Below are positions 47,358 through 60,556 of a stretch of DNA of 64,000 bases, piece by piece. The stretch comes from Opisthocomus hoazin (lineage: Eukaryota > Chordata > Aves > Opisthocomiformes > Opisthocomidae). Position numbers and translations under genes: made by a program. The stretch's first letter is position 1. Every line of letters starts with the position of its first letter. The stretch is taken from NCBI RefSeq assembly GCF_030867145.1, contig NC_134414.1:70314814-70378813 (forward strand), given 5' to 3'. Below the pieces are notes generated by a model. The model made no database searches and had not been told where the DNA came from. It saw only the letters and a list, made by a program, of their open reading frames with translations.

Positions 47358-50300
47358 CCTCTGACCCTGATTCTTTTGGGTAGAAATTGTCAGAGGTCAG
47401 AAAGCTGTATCAGGGAAAATATGATATTGGATAGGACTGTCCCTCAGTCAGACTCAGTGCATCTGTTTATTTTTTCTGTATTCTTACAGAAAAAAATAAA
47501 TGTAGACACTAAAAAAAAAAGTAAATTTAATGAAAAAGGGGATTCTGGAGCACAATGCCATGAGAAGAAGCCCTGAAGCCTGAGAGTGACTGAGCTTTGT
47601 GACAAAATGAAACTGTAATAACACTTGACTCAGGGCTACCTTACAGAGATATTGCAAGTAAGAGAAAGCAGTTTAAGGCATCCACTCCGGCTGGTGCACC
47701 CTCAGCTGGCTCCTTTCGCAGGTTCCCATGGCACGGCCAATCAATCACACCCGCCCCGCGGCTGCAGAGGTGTCGATGGAAGCCTTCAGCGCCCTGCACC
47801 GTCCCGAATGCACGCGGTGATGTGCGAGGCAGAAAAAAATGAATCTCAGACCTACGCTCCTAGGCTGAGTTCGCAGGGTTTGCAACCGAGAAGACGTAGC
47901 GCAGATGTTTTCCAGAGTGAGCCAAGCTACTGCATCTGTAGCACAGCCAGCACAGATCTGGCAAGGCTATTTTTCACCTGTTTTCAGCCTTCCAAACCTT
48001 CTCGTGCAGAGCAGTCGGCATTTGGAACTCCATGTTGGGCAGAGTGTGAGAGACATTCCCAGCTCACGATTACAGAGAAGTCCCCATGGTGCTCAGCGAC
48101 ACCCCTCTCTTAATCTTCTCCTGGTGTAAGAAGGACAAGCCTTCTCCATCAAGGACCAGCCAGACGCTGGCAAACAGCGTTGTTTGCTCGTGTAAAGGGG
48201 CTCTCTGAGTTCTGTTTTCGTATGCCATTTCAGGATGACACATACTCAGTTTTACCCCAAGGCAGATTTTAGGCACAGCTGGGCTTTCACTTGCAGAGAA
48301 GAAAACCTTGGTGACACTGCGCCTGAAGTCTAGAACTAGTGCTGCCATCGGTTATATCTTAGTCAATGCCTTGTTCCGCTTTGTGTAAGAGCTGAGGAAC
48401 AAGCTTCAAGCATCTTATTTTCCTGTCCTTACATGGCAGTGCCTGACTCCCTAGGGCAAAGCATTACACTTTCAAGTTAATTGGTATAGATGTTTCCGAA
48501 GTTTGGTACTACAAATCAAGCAACAAATTCATTTCAGAGCACAGAAGCCCCGTACTTTCTTTCCCTCTCAAGTCAATTCCAAATGCTCCACTCTACTAGT
48601 TTCTCTTCTTTTCAATTACAGTTCTCCCATGGTAGTAAATAAATTTGTTTCAAGTACACACGTTTCTCTTTTCAATTACAGCACTCTCTCAAGTAATTTA
48701 ATTTCTTTCGAGTCTTCAATTCACATCCAACTTTCTCTCCAACAAATGTGTACATCAGGTAGCAGAAATACATCCCAGGCTCTGTGTTTTTACTGAGGTT
48801 TTCAAAGGTGGGTTTTGCCTCCATTACCTCTGAATCGACTAAAATCTCTTTACTGGTTCAGCAAGAGGTACGCAGACCAAAAAACACGTGAGAGCTGAGC
48901 AAGCAGGCTTTTGTTTGAGCCATCTCCTTTGGTTCCAGCAGCGGCCCTAATCCGGCTGCAGGAGTGACGGGAGCAGCGAGTGTCAGAGCTCCGGCCTTAT
49001 TGTGATATAAATGTACTCATTTTCATTCGCAGCAGTAGCTGACGTGATAGCGAAACCCTACGAAGGCTTCATCGTTAGCAGTTGCAGGCTGATATTTATC
49101 TCCCTTTCATCTTCACAGTGTGTTAGCAGATGTGCAGGGGCGTGAGGGATGGACGGAGGGCTGAAGGAAGTGGAGATCAAGGACCTCCTCAGGGCTGAGG
49201 CTGGGACAATCTGTACAGCCTCTGGTTGCCCTAGGACCCACCAGAGGCGTATCATGAAAGACTGGAGGACAAAGCAATCTGCCAGTACGTGTACTCTACC
49301 CCTCCTGTGAATAAACAGGACTAAGGTGACCATATGGATACCTTCCACGTGTGCAATACTAAATATTCAAATAGTGAAACATGGGGAAAAATGCTCATAA
49401 ATTCATTACAATAGGGGTTGACCTAAACTGCCCACATAACAACGAGGGGTTCAGGCAGCGAGGCGATGCGTGGACCTCACTTTGCAAAGCAAAGAGACAC
49501 ATGGTTGGACTCTGGCATATGTGTAAAATCAGCCAGCTGAGTCAGTAGCTTCCAGAACAGGCGAAAATATTTCTCTGATGCTTTACTACAGCCGCCTGTC
49601 AGAGGATGGGTAGAGCAGTCAGCAATCCACAGATACCCCCAAGGAGCTTTCTTCTGCCTTTGTTCATTTAACCACGGCAGCGAGAAAAGATGATTCAGCC
49701 TTTCACGAGAGCCGCGTAAGGGCTATGAAAGCGGGAGAGACTTCCCAGCCAGCTGTCCCAAGCTGCTACGACCTAATCTCTGCATCTTGTAGCCAGGAAT
49801 GGAGGTGCTGCAGTGGGTCTGCCGCTGCTGCCCAGCCCCAAGTCCCCAGCAGATCGTGGAGGGTGCAGGCGGAGGTGGACTTCAGCAATGGTGAGGGACA
49901 GACGTCACCAAGTCCCGACGGCCGTGGGAAATAGATGCTCACACTTGTCCTCCTTTTGGACATTAAAACACTTCTGTCTTCAGTCTCCTCAGCTACCTGC
50001 AGTTTATTTCTCTCTGGATTTGGCTTTTACGTGCACCCCAACTGACTCTCGCTGTTTTTATTTTTTGAGTCTGTATTCTGCCTTTTCTCTTTTTTTTCTC
50101 CCCGTTTCACTGTAGCTGCCGTTCATTCAGTAACTCCCTGATTCGATAGCTCTGTCCTGGGATCCGGCGCAGCACTCGGTCTGTCCCTTTGCCCATACAA
50201 TACTATTTCTTTCCCTACAAAGGCTTGTTTTCCTAGCATCCAAGTTGTGCAGAAAGGCCCATATGTTCCATAGTCCACGTGCTCCAAAGCACAGCAAATT

Positions 50301-53287
50301 GCTATTCAGAAAAAGCACTCTGTTGTCGCCTGTGCAAGCCAAAACGCGCTCCCTGGCACGACGCCATCTCCATTTACAGTACAAAGCAGTCTCGGGGAGA
50401 AGGTTCTCAAGAGGGCACCAGAGCTGACGTGCACAGTGGAAATGTAGGTGCAACCAGAGACCAACTCCACCAGTACGCTCGACATGTAGTATTCTGCAAG
50501 ACAAAAGCCTCCCACATCTTAAATGTCACGCAGGGCCCATGCTGAGATCCCCTTCCCACGACCAGTGATGATTAAAATCCTTCAGAGATTCCTAAGTACC
50601 CCGAAACCCTCCGCCAACCATTTGGAGCCGGCAAGGCATTGTGTGGGAGTGAACCGACCTTTCTGCTCAAGTGCTTGCTGGGGCCGCGTTAGACGCCTGC
50701 CCCACTTGGCTTTTGTCCCTTCCCATTTTCCTTCCGTGTCAAACACCCGTTCTCGTGACCCTCCCCCAGTTCACTCCCCTCACCGTTTGAGGAGGCCCTT
50801 CGATTTCACAGTACTAGCACTGGAAGCCTCAGCAGTGGAAATTATGGGAGCGACTGGAGCTGGCTCCCGACCTGTTACCAAAACCCCACCTACTGTCTCC
50901 TGGCAGCCCCTGGCTCCTGCCAAGCAGGGGAACTCCACCTCGCTGGCAGCCCAAGGAAGGGCTGGGGAACGTCTGTTTGCCACAGGCAATGGCGAAGCAG
51001 CAGCTATGCTGCGTCTTGCTGGGAAGAGCCACGTGGCTCTGCTCGCCTTTGGGCTCAGACACTGCAAAGGGGCAGAACGTAGCCGCTGAAAGGGCTCTGT
51101 GACCTCTTAGCTGGTTATCCTCTGTTTCAGTCCTGTTTGATCCAGTTAACCCTTTTTGGGTGGGAAATGGGATGTGGACTCTGCTTCTGCCACAAAAAAG
51201 TGAACATCCGGCCCTCGCCGGGACTGAGACCTCCTTCCCATCAGCTGGCGTCCTGCGAGCCCTGCACCTCCAGAGCTGCCCAAGTTGGGGTTTATTTCTG
51301 AAGCATTGTTTTTTCCCTTGTTCTGTTTTGGGGTTTTGTTTTGGTTTCTTTTTCCCAACAGATTTGGAATAATCAGTTTTGGTTTCTCTCTCCATCTTTG
51401 CCAGTGCCTCTTCATCTTCAGTTTTAGCACATTGCCCACGCTCTGCACACCCTCCCGGAGCGAGAGTCCGGAGGAGGGTGAGAGAAGAGCGGGACTCCTG
51501 GCTGCAGTCAAGAAATCGTGTGACAATGGCTGGGGAACCACGCACATTTGTGTTGACTGGGAAGATGGAAGGGTGGCTGAAAATGAGACCTGAGATGAGG
51601 TAAAGAAAGGACACTTTTTAGCCTGACACACTACAGGAGCAGGATGCAGAGGAAGGCTGTTCTTAAATGTGTAATAAATCAAGATTTTCTTGCAAATAAT
51701 CACAATGGGACACAATCCACAACACCCATATTAACTGATATTTTCAAATATGTTTCTATGGAGAGCGTGTAGAACAGGAGGAGAAAAGACTACGTTGCAG
51801 TGTTACTGCCACCAGGTGTTGGAGCTGCTGCTGCGTGCCCTGGCTTTTAGTCCCAGAGCACCATGGAGTACCTAAGTCCGGGGCTGCATTCTTAATCTAT
51901 TGGTGTTGTAGCTGCTGTTGACATTGTTACTATAATTCCCCAAAGACTAGAATTTCACTATGCTAGATGCCATCCAAACACACAAAGGAAAGAATCCATC
52001 TTTGTCTCAATGTATATGTAAACTACACCTAGAACAAGAGATGACTGGCGGACACAGGGAGGCAGTACAAGAAATCAGAGAAACAATGGTGCTCAACATG
52101 ACAGGTTTTAGTATCAACCCATCAGTGGCTCAGAAATAGGGAAAGGTGGGATTTTTAGGTTTTTAAAGGCAGTTTTTGAAGGGGGCGTCTGAAGGAGCAA
52201 AGTGAAATAGCTTAGTAAACTTGAAAGGGGGATTTCCTCCAGCTTGGGAGCTTGCATAGGAAAACCATGAGGGTGTTTGCTCAAAAATTCAGCAAGTGGG
52301 TGATGGAGCTGTCAGGACAACCCTCGCCGGGTCAGCAGGTTCACACTGTACCGAGTGATGGGTGGTAGAGGCTGGAAATAAATAAAAGGCCTTGAGAGTG
52401 ATAGGAAATTTCTTGCATTGGACATATAGTGAAGGAGCCCGAGGAGGAGGTAGGGAAAGGGGGATGCAATCAAACCAATAGGGTAGGAAATGATCTTTCA
52501 GCAGTGACCCGCACGGAGCTCAGCTAGGCCAGGTTTCATTTATCACCATGAAAATGAAAAGTAGCTGAACAACGAGGAGATGAGAGAACAGTTTCAGTTG
52601 CATGGATTGGTAGGGGAGAGCAGAAGTGTTTCCCCAGGAGCATCAGCGAGACTAAGGCATGGTGTGGACAGGAGAGGCCGAGGGAGAGGACACCTGGCTG
52701 CATGGGGATGAGAGGCAGGCTGCATGGGGATGACCAAGTGCCATACAGCACACGTAAACTTTCAGTTCACAGGTTTTGTCGGGGCTGGCAAGTGGGCCCA
52801 CCCGTGAGGAGCGGCCGGGCAGCTCTCACCCTGTTGGGAGCACACCCTCAGCACCGTGCCGATGGTGTCAAAGAAGATGCTGCAACACTGGGAGGCAATG
52901 CCTGGAGAAAAGTTCAGACAGCAGCAAGCGTCCAGCAGTGTAACACGCTGAATGTCCTCCTCATGCTGCTGGCAGGGGGCATGTAGGGTAGGACATGTAC
53001 ACGGACAAAGAAGTGGGGGTGCAGGAGGGCGCCTAAGCGAAGCCCAATCCGCCCTGATGCCCTCCGAGCCAGCACAGGGCACCCCCAGCACGAGGGCCAG
53101 GCCAGCAGTGAGGCCCCCCACCTCCCATTACCGTCTCCAGGTGACATTTGCCAGCACACTGAGGACCTTCCTGTCCTGACCTCCTCATAGCATTTGGACT
53201 CTCTGTATATACAGTATTCTGGGTATGTTTCAGGGACTTCAATGGCACACCAGACGTGGTGGCAGATCACTCGGAGGTTTGGAGACA
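47358..53287. other. Intergenic region; no gene recognised
   Basis: About 5.9 kb without a recognised gene or known repeat. It contains a local duplication of TCTTTTCAATTACAG (48608-48621 and 48667-48681) and a duplicated GGCTGCATGGGGATGA (about 52696 and 52719). A 261-codon minus-strand frame (50829-51614) overlaps a 188-codon plus-strand frame; neither shows a domain. Confidence 0.5.
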
Positions 53288-53577
53288 GAATCACAGAATC
53301 ACAGAATCACAGAATGGTAGGGGTTGGAAGGGACCTCTGTGGGTCATCTAGTCCAACCCCCCTGCCGAAGCAGGGTCACCTACAGCAGGCTGCACAGGAC
53401 CTTGTCCAGGCGGGTCTTGAATATCTCCAGAGAAGGAGACTCCACCACCTCCCTGGGCAGCCTGTTCCAGTGCTCCGTCACCCTCAGAGGGAAGAAGTTC
53501 TTCCTCATGTTCAGACGGAACTTCCTGTGCTTCAGTTTGTGCCCATTGCCCCTCGTCCTGTCGCTGGGCACTACTGA
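53288..53577 (-). mobile_element. CR1 LINE 3' fragment, young subfamily
   Basis: Seen: it begins with three AATCACAG octamers (reverse of the CR1 tail), then GGTAGGGGTTGGAAGGGACC. On the minus strand the last 63 codons of ORF2 are open ([17 protein letters not shown]...[13 protein letters not shown] stop). It is nearly identical to the plus-strand copy at 27331-27785, so the two form a long-distance inverted pair. Confidence 0.93.
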
Positions 53578-53803
53578 TACCTGTCAGTCCCCCAAGGACC
53601 TCTTCTCCTGGCCATCAGGAACCAGAATTTTCAGCTCTGCAAGCTCACACTGTGGGGGGGGGTTGGGCAAGTTTATTTGCTGCTTCAGCAAGAAGGAAAC
53701 CCAATGCTTTTATCAGGTAAAACAAGCACTGTGTGTCGTTTGCACCAGGTGCGGACTTCAGCCTTTTGAAAAAACAAATGGCTATGAAATATGTAACTCT
53801 GCT

Positions 53804-54426
53804 TGTCCTGGTTTAACCCGGCAGCCGGCAACCAGGACCAGGCAGCTGCTCGCTCGCTTCTCCCCCCCCTGCAGCGGGACGGGGAGGAGAATGGGAAAAA
53901 GTAAAACTCGTGGGTGGAGATAAAGACAGATTAATAAGGCAACAATGGAAATAATAATATTAATAACAACAACAGTAATAGAACATGCAAAACAAGCAAT
54001 ACACAGGACAATTTTTCTCACTGCCCAATGTCCGATCCGCAGCCAGTTGCCGAGCAGCGTTCGCAGAAGTTGCGGATTTCACGGATTTTGCAAAACTCCC
54101 CCCAAAAGACCAAACTTGCAGAAAAGTTCAAACTCCTGGAAAGGAAAGGATTCCTGCCCCCCTGGCCAACCCCCATTCATAAACTGAGTATGACATCTAT
54201 GGTGTGGAATATCTCCCCTGGCCAGCTTGGCTGTCTGCCTGGCTGTGCTTCCTCCCAGCTCCTGCACGCCTGCTCATTAGCTGGGCATGGGGAACTGGAA
54301 ACAAAGTCCTTGATTTCATGGCAACAACTGAAAACATCAGTGTTATCAGCATTCTTCTTGGACTAAATCCAAAATGCAGCAGCTCCTGGGAGGAAAATTA
54401 ACGCTACCCCAGCCGAAACGAGGACA
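53804..54426 (-). mobile_element. Solo LTR of an endogenous retrovirus (class III, ERVL-like), with 5-bp target duplication
   Basis: Seen: the element begins TGTCCTGGTTTAACCC and ends CGAAACGAGGACA, giving 5'-TG...CA-3' edges with a short inverted TGTCC/GGACA repeat. It is flanked on both sides by CTGCT (53799-53803 and 54427-54431), a perfect 5-bp target-site duplication. Length is 623 bp. The order of blocks (C-rich start, ACTCGTGGGTGGAGATAAAGAC, AAT-rich stretch, GAAAACATCAGTGTTATCAGC) matches a common bird LTR family, and by its known orientation this copy lies on the minus strand. Known: 5-bp duplications are usual for ERVL-type elements. No internal viral genes are present, so recombination between two LTRs removed them. 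Confidence 0.9.
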
Positions 54427-54431
54427 CTGCT

Positions 54432-57400
54432 GTAATTCTGGAAAGGTTTTATCTTGCTGGTCATAGCAGACTTTGGTGTTTGCATTTGCCTTTTTTTTTT
54501 CCCCTACTGCTCCCAGAAGTAATATACCTGAAACTACAGGCTTGAGACCGTGTGCATAAACCGGTGTCAAGCATTGTCCTGGAATGCCGTTAGATTAAAT
54601 AGCATTTCTGGGAGCATTTCTCTTCATTGGAAATTAGTTTTGCTTTATGCAGATTTCAGCCTTTGCTTGCAGATTTAAGTGGTTTTCCTGTCAGAACCAG
54701 AGCAAAGATACAGTATGTCTGAATTTATCCAGTGCCTGGACAAATTGCTCAAATACCATGCAAATTAATTTTGAGTCCAGCATCTGAATTTACACAGCTT
54801 GGGAGCGCAACTATACTGAAACCCTTCAATGCTTTGCATAGTAGGGTCTCTAACGGAGACATACGACAGCTATTGGACAGCTCACTTAATTCATAACAAT
54901 TCACAATTAATTTTTAGTTATTAATATAAGTTATAAGTGTCATAAGTTTAAGTATTAATATAAGTTATAAATTATTAATATAAATAACTCACAGCCATAA
55001 AATTGTTGGAGCCATTTGTGGCAAAGAGGTTACTACCTTGTTCTCAGGCTGAGTATTTTCATCACCTCATTTTGCTGCTTGTGTTCTCCTTCTGGTTCCC
55101 AAAATCTCCAGATTTCTCATCACTAGATCTCATCACTGGATTTTTTGGATGTATCTTTTCATACTGGAAAAGCTCTGGTGGGTCCTTGAGAATCGCCATC
55201 TCAAAGAGCTGCCCATACCAAGGATGTCACTTTTCTGCTCCTTCTCGCTTACCTTGCCTTTAGTTCGTCGGTCGTTTTATGAACTTCTTTCAGGATGAGG
55301 CCATCACGTTCATGTTTGCTGTCTTCGGTCTCACGTCACCCAGTTGTCCTGTGCTAGGGGTCACCTGTGCACATCTCCGTTCCTCCACTCTGCAAATCGA
55401 GTCTGAGCGATGATCTTACCCCAGTGTCCTTGGGTTGAGCGGGATCATCCCCTCAGCTGCTCTGCCTTTTACTACTGAGGCCACGGCAGGCTTAACCCCA
55501 GGCAGAGTAACAAAGACCTAACAAACAGGGCTTGTGACGCTGGGCTTGGTGCCCTGCGGACCCGGCCACAGAGCTCCCAGTTGGCAGGCGCCTGGCTGGG
55601 GGCTGCGCAGCACTGGTCTGAGCAGCATCCCAGCACCTCGAGGAACACGGGGATGCTGCGGCCCACGTGCCCACCAACACCGCATCGCTCCCAGCAAGCG
55701 AGGCGTCGCACCAGCGACTGGGAGGAGCTGCTGGTCCCGGCGCAGAGAGGGGTCTGCTGGGGGTGATGGCCGTTCGCCGCTGCCCCTTTCCTTGCACCTG
55801 ATACTGAACAGCACAGGATCTCACCTCTAGCTCAGAATTAGCCTTTCAGAGCAAAACGCGTCCTGCAGTGGCTGCCAGGACCATTTCTTGGCTCCTCGGT
55901 CTACGTACCATGGTGGTGTCCCAGCTGCGGGTGGTAGCGAGCAGAGCCTGGGTGCCCGTCAGTTGCCCTCAGCCCTCACTGCCCTCGGGAAGGCAGAGCC
56001 GCTGTGCAGGCTGCAGCAGGGCTACAGTGGGCTCCAGCAAGTCCCCGGCTGAGAGACCGGGGAACCAGGACGGCAGGTTGAAATGGGGAGCACGTGTTGA
56101 GCATGAAGTGAATAGGCTGGCTTCCTACTTGAAGCAGTGCTGTAGCAGCTATTCTGCAAATACAGGGATACAAAACTATGTGCAGTAGTTGAAGCGATGT
56201 GAGAAGCTCGGGTAGGGAGTGCTGCACACCTAAATGTGCAGGGAGGTCGCCCATCCTGCCCTGCAGCTGCGGCAACCTCTGGTAGACCTGTTTGACATAT
56301 CATTTTGACATATCACCATTATTAGATTCCCTTGGCTCACGTCCCCAAGGCTGCTTTCCAGCCAGGTTAACAAGATTCATTTTGTCCCTAAACTTCCGAA
56401 AGATCTGAAAACATTTAGCAGGTGAGGCCCATCATCAGTGACTGCACAACCTCCTCTAGCCAGTTCCTCCTGCCGAAGGCACGGCAGGTCTCGCGTACTC
56501 GCTGTGCCCTGCTGACGGGCAGGTGTTGCCCACGTCAGGAAAAGGTGGCTTTGCAGACTCCTTGAAAATATGAAGGTGGGTTCTGCCACTGTAGATCTGA
56601 TCCTTGCTGCTTTTCCTATCGGCACGGGTGATGGCAATTCTTTAGCTCCAATACAGCAGTTGGAGTATTTCTGCCTCCTGCAGAACTGCCACCTACCAGA
56701 GGCCACCGGACGACTACACTGATCGATGGGCGCAGCACCGCTCATCTACACCGCAAAACAACAGCTACGCATTCAAAACAGCCACGATCCCCTCCACCCA
56801 CGTGACAATAATTTCTTTACGCAAATCTTGTACTTGGTCACTGCCAGCCATGCCAAACTGTACCTGCAGCATGATGCTCCAAGATGGAGAGTGAATATCC
56901 GTCTGGCAAATGGCGACAGCTTCTAGTATGACAGTGTCCAACCCATCAGCTAATGGAAGACACATCCCTTATTTGTCAAGACCAGAATTTCAGCTGAAAA
57001 TGCAGGTTTGAAATGTTAATTACAAATAAAATCTAATAAATTTTATCAGCTACGCTATATATAAAAAAATCCTGAGGGTTTTATGCTTCCTAGAATTTAC
57101 AGAATTTTCTGGTTGGACACCTTCTTGTCAGGAGAGCTGCTTGATTCCAGGAACTACCATTGAAGTGAGCACTTCTCTGCAGCATGCATATACTTTTTGC
57201 TTGGTTCTTCTAACATTGTGTACCTACCTGATTTTTATAATTTGTCTTTTTGGTACTGATCTTTTACAAAATATGCTGTATTATACAACGTGTCAAATAT
57301 AAAATAGAATAAACTGAGATTCCAAGCTATGTGCCTAATGTTGTTGAGGACTTGATCCAACTTGCAATTTCTTTTAGAAACAGTGAAAACAAAATAAAAG

Positions 57401-59611
57401 CAAACCAACCCCAACTCCTCCTCCAGCCAAAGCCCGGCAAAACCCGCAGACACCATGAAGTTTGTGGTTGTCACAGGAAAGCACACGTGTCTTTGGCGAG
57501 ATCAAGCCGCCAGCTAGCACCAACAAACAATGCCTGACCTTTCGGTAACATCAAGAGCAGAGCTCTATTAATAAGTGGCATTTCCTCTGTAGTAAGATTA
57601 CATCCTGCGTTGGCAGGAAGAGAAACTCAGACTAGCTTGTTTTCCTTCTTCAACTTCAAATTCTTGCCCGGCGAGAAGAAATATAGCTCATACTACGCAG
57701 CTTGGTGTTTTGTTCAGCTCTAGGTATTCAGCTGTCCTCCTGGTGGAACACGGCTCCGATTAGTGATGGAGCCAGGGGACTTGTCTTCAGCGTCACACGC
57801 GCGTCTCTCCTGCTTGCGCTTCAGCCAGCTAAGGCGAACTCCTACTGACTTGGAAACGGTTATCGAGTCCTCCGTGTGCAGATGATTCACACAGAAACAA
57901 AGAGAAGTTACTCATTAGAACTCGTTGTGCTTTTTAGAGGGAGAGAGGAAGCCTGATTTTTATTCTCGTACCACAAGTAACACTCATGCTTTTCAGGGGG
58001 GTGCTATTTATAGAGAAAGTACAATTTCGAGTGCGGCAAAGCTTTTAATTTGGATACTCCAAGCATACGGTACTGTTATGAACTATTGTAGCATGTTTTT
58101 TAAAAAAAAAACATTACAGGCAGATATGCTTTTTAAAATAAACCATCTGTTTCAAACCAGAGTTCTTTTGATCCTCGCCTGTAAACTGCCAGTCACCACT
58201 CTGAGACAGGAAACTCCAGGAACGGAAGGAGAGGTGTGAAATATCTGGGAGTCATTAAGCAACGTAGCAGAAATGTAGTTACCAGTTGCCAGGAATAGTA
58301 AACCCTGCTTACACAGGACTGTTTTTTTTTCCCCCTTTTCTTTGTTCAGCTTGGTCTCTAAGATTCCCTGCCCTGTGGCCCTCAGGCCAGCAGCAGCAGC
58401 GAAGCGGGGATGCTGCCAGGGTGCTGGAGCTTCAAATGAAGCCATACTTTAGAGTTCGAAGCAAACAAGAAAATTCATTTATTAGATGAATAAAGGCGAT
58501 ATTTTTTGTCACAAAGACTCCTAGAAACACAGTCACAAAGAATTTGATCCGGGTAGTACCCACCCTGTGAAAGACTGCTTTGGGGTTTTTTTTGGCTCTT
58601 CTTCCCCCCCCCCCCCAAAAAGCGCGTAGTTTTTCATTGACTGGAAAAAACTGGTTGGACAGAAAGTAAGTGGAGAAGTGTGCAAGGCCGTAGTTTAGTA
58701 AGTGTGTGCTACTGATAAAAGCTTGTGTAGGTTGGCTCTAGGATATGGGACAGCAAGGCTTCCTTCTCCATCGTAGGTTTGTTCTGTGCTCAGGACTTAC
58801 TTCGATGTTTGGTGAGGCCGGCCTTTCGGATGTAATACATTTGTAATCGGAACGGCGAAGATCCTTAGTGATTTATAACTCGGCTGTAAATATTAAGCTG
58901 GGGTTCAATTTCAGACCGCAGAAGGGTAATAGTTTATTAAAGAAGTTCAGTAAAATACTCTTACAAAGAGTCTTTTGCTAGCTTCTGGAATGCGAGACTG
59001 AAAAAGGATCAGGATGTGACCACAGTCAGGTGCAAGACCAATGTTCAGAGAAGTTCACAGGCTTTGAAAGCATTTGCAACGGCTCATGAAGCCGAGTAGC
59101 ATCTCCTCTCAATCTAACACATATCTCTAGTGATCACCTTCTTTCACAACTGTTAAGAGTTTAGACTAATTTTATCTGGAATCAAGGGATCAATTTTTAA
59201 AAATATAAAAGACTGTAACAGCGTATGAAGTTGTGTAACACTTTCCTGAAAGAGTTTTTTCTTCTTTTCCCTCTTCCAATATTGCCAAACTTCAACTACT
59301 TGGTCAGAAATATTCTGTATCGAAATACTGCCTGAATCTGTGCTTCTTTACATTTCTGCCAAAATTTGCAGATTGTTTTAAAAAATAAAACAGGAGAGAA
59401 GCTACATTCGGGGGGAATCAGCACAAAAACATCTCCATAAGCCAGGAAGAAATCAACTGAAATTTCACACAAAACTGAGTCTCAAAGAGATAACCAGGAG
59501 GATGATGAAGAATAACTGGTTAGTGTATTCCATATGAAATTCATAGTGGTGCTATTGAATGAAATCCAGGCAGATGGAAAGTAAACCTTAGTGTCAGAGA
59601 ACCATTCCCAG
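54432..59611. other. Intergenic region; no gene recognised
   Basis: About 5.2 kb. An AT-rich imperfect tandem repeat of TTAATATAAGTTATAA lies at about 54919-54985, and a C-run at about 58603-58615. The ORFs are short and without recognisable domains. Confidence 0.55.
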
Positions 59612-60556
59612 AAACAAGGTAAGACAAAGTTAAATCCAGCTGGTGGCCGGTCACGAGTGGTGTTCCCCAGGGCTCAGTTTTGGGGCCAGTCTTGTTTAAC
59701 ATCTTTATCAATGATCTGGATGAGGGGATTGAGTGCACCCTCAGTAAGTTTGCAGATGACACCAAGACGGGAGGGAGTGTTGATCTGCTGGAGAGTAGGA
59801 AGGCTCTGCAGAGGGATCTGGACAGACTGGATCGATGGTCTGAGGCCAGCTGTATGAGGTTCAACAAGGCCAAATGCTGGGTCCTGCACTTGGGTCACAA
59901 CAACCCCATGCAACGCTACAGGCTTGGGGAGGAGTGGCTGGAAAGCTGCCCAGTGGAAAAGGAGCTTGGGGTGTTGGCTGACAGCCGGCTGAACATGAGC
60001 CAGCAGTGTGCCCAGGTGGCCAAGAAGGCCAACGGCATCCTGGCTTGTCTCAGGAATAGTGTGGTCTGCAGGAGTAAGGAGGTGATCGTACCCCTGTACT
60101 CGGCACAGGTGAGGCTGCACCTGGAGTACTGTGTTCAGTGTTGGGCCCCTCACTACAAGGGCATTGAGGGGCTGGAGCGTGTCCAGAGAAGGGCAACGAG
60201 GCTGGTGAAGGTTCTGGAGAACAAATCTTATGAGGAGCGACTGAGGGAGCTGGGGCTGTTTAGTCTGGAGAAGAGGAGGCTGAGGGGAGACCTTATTGTT
60301 CTCTACAACTGCCTGAAAGGAGGCTGTAGTGAGGTGGAGGTTGGTCTCTTCTCCCAGGTAACTAGCAATAAGACGAGAGGCAACGGTCTCAAGTTGCGCC
60401 AGGGGAGGTTCAGATTGGATATTAGGATTCATTTCTTCACTGAAAGAGTGGTCAGGCATTGGAACAGGCTGCCCAGGGAGGTGGTTGAGTCCCCATTTCT
60501 GGAGATGTTCAAAAAACGTGTAGATGTGGCACTTCAGGATATGGTTTAGTAGGCAT
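59612..60556 (+). mobile_element. CR1 LINE: C-terminal half of ORF2 reverse transcriptase, frame open
   Basis: Seen: from about 59612 the sequence reads as CR1 [23 protein letters not shown] (59660 on), then [11 protein letters not shown] with the catalytic ADD, then [16 protein letters not shown] and [34 protein letters not shown], with [47 protein letters not shown] and a natural stop at 60547-60549. About 296 codons are open from GVPQG. The endonuclease domain and the N-terminal RT are missing, so it is 5'-truncated and cannot move by itself. Its 3'UTR is interrupted at 60557 by a younger CR1 and resumes at 60801. An open frame this long in the older of two nested elements is mildly surprising. 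Confidence 0.93.

Noticed and set aside
57235-57486. 83-codon minus-strand frame with aromatic-rich stretches
   Set aside because: Chance frame in AT-rich DNA; the hydrophobic part comes from A/T-rich codons.
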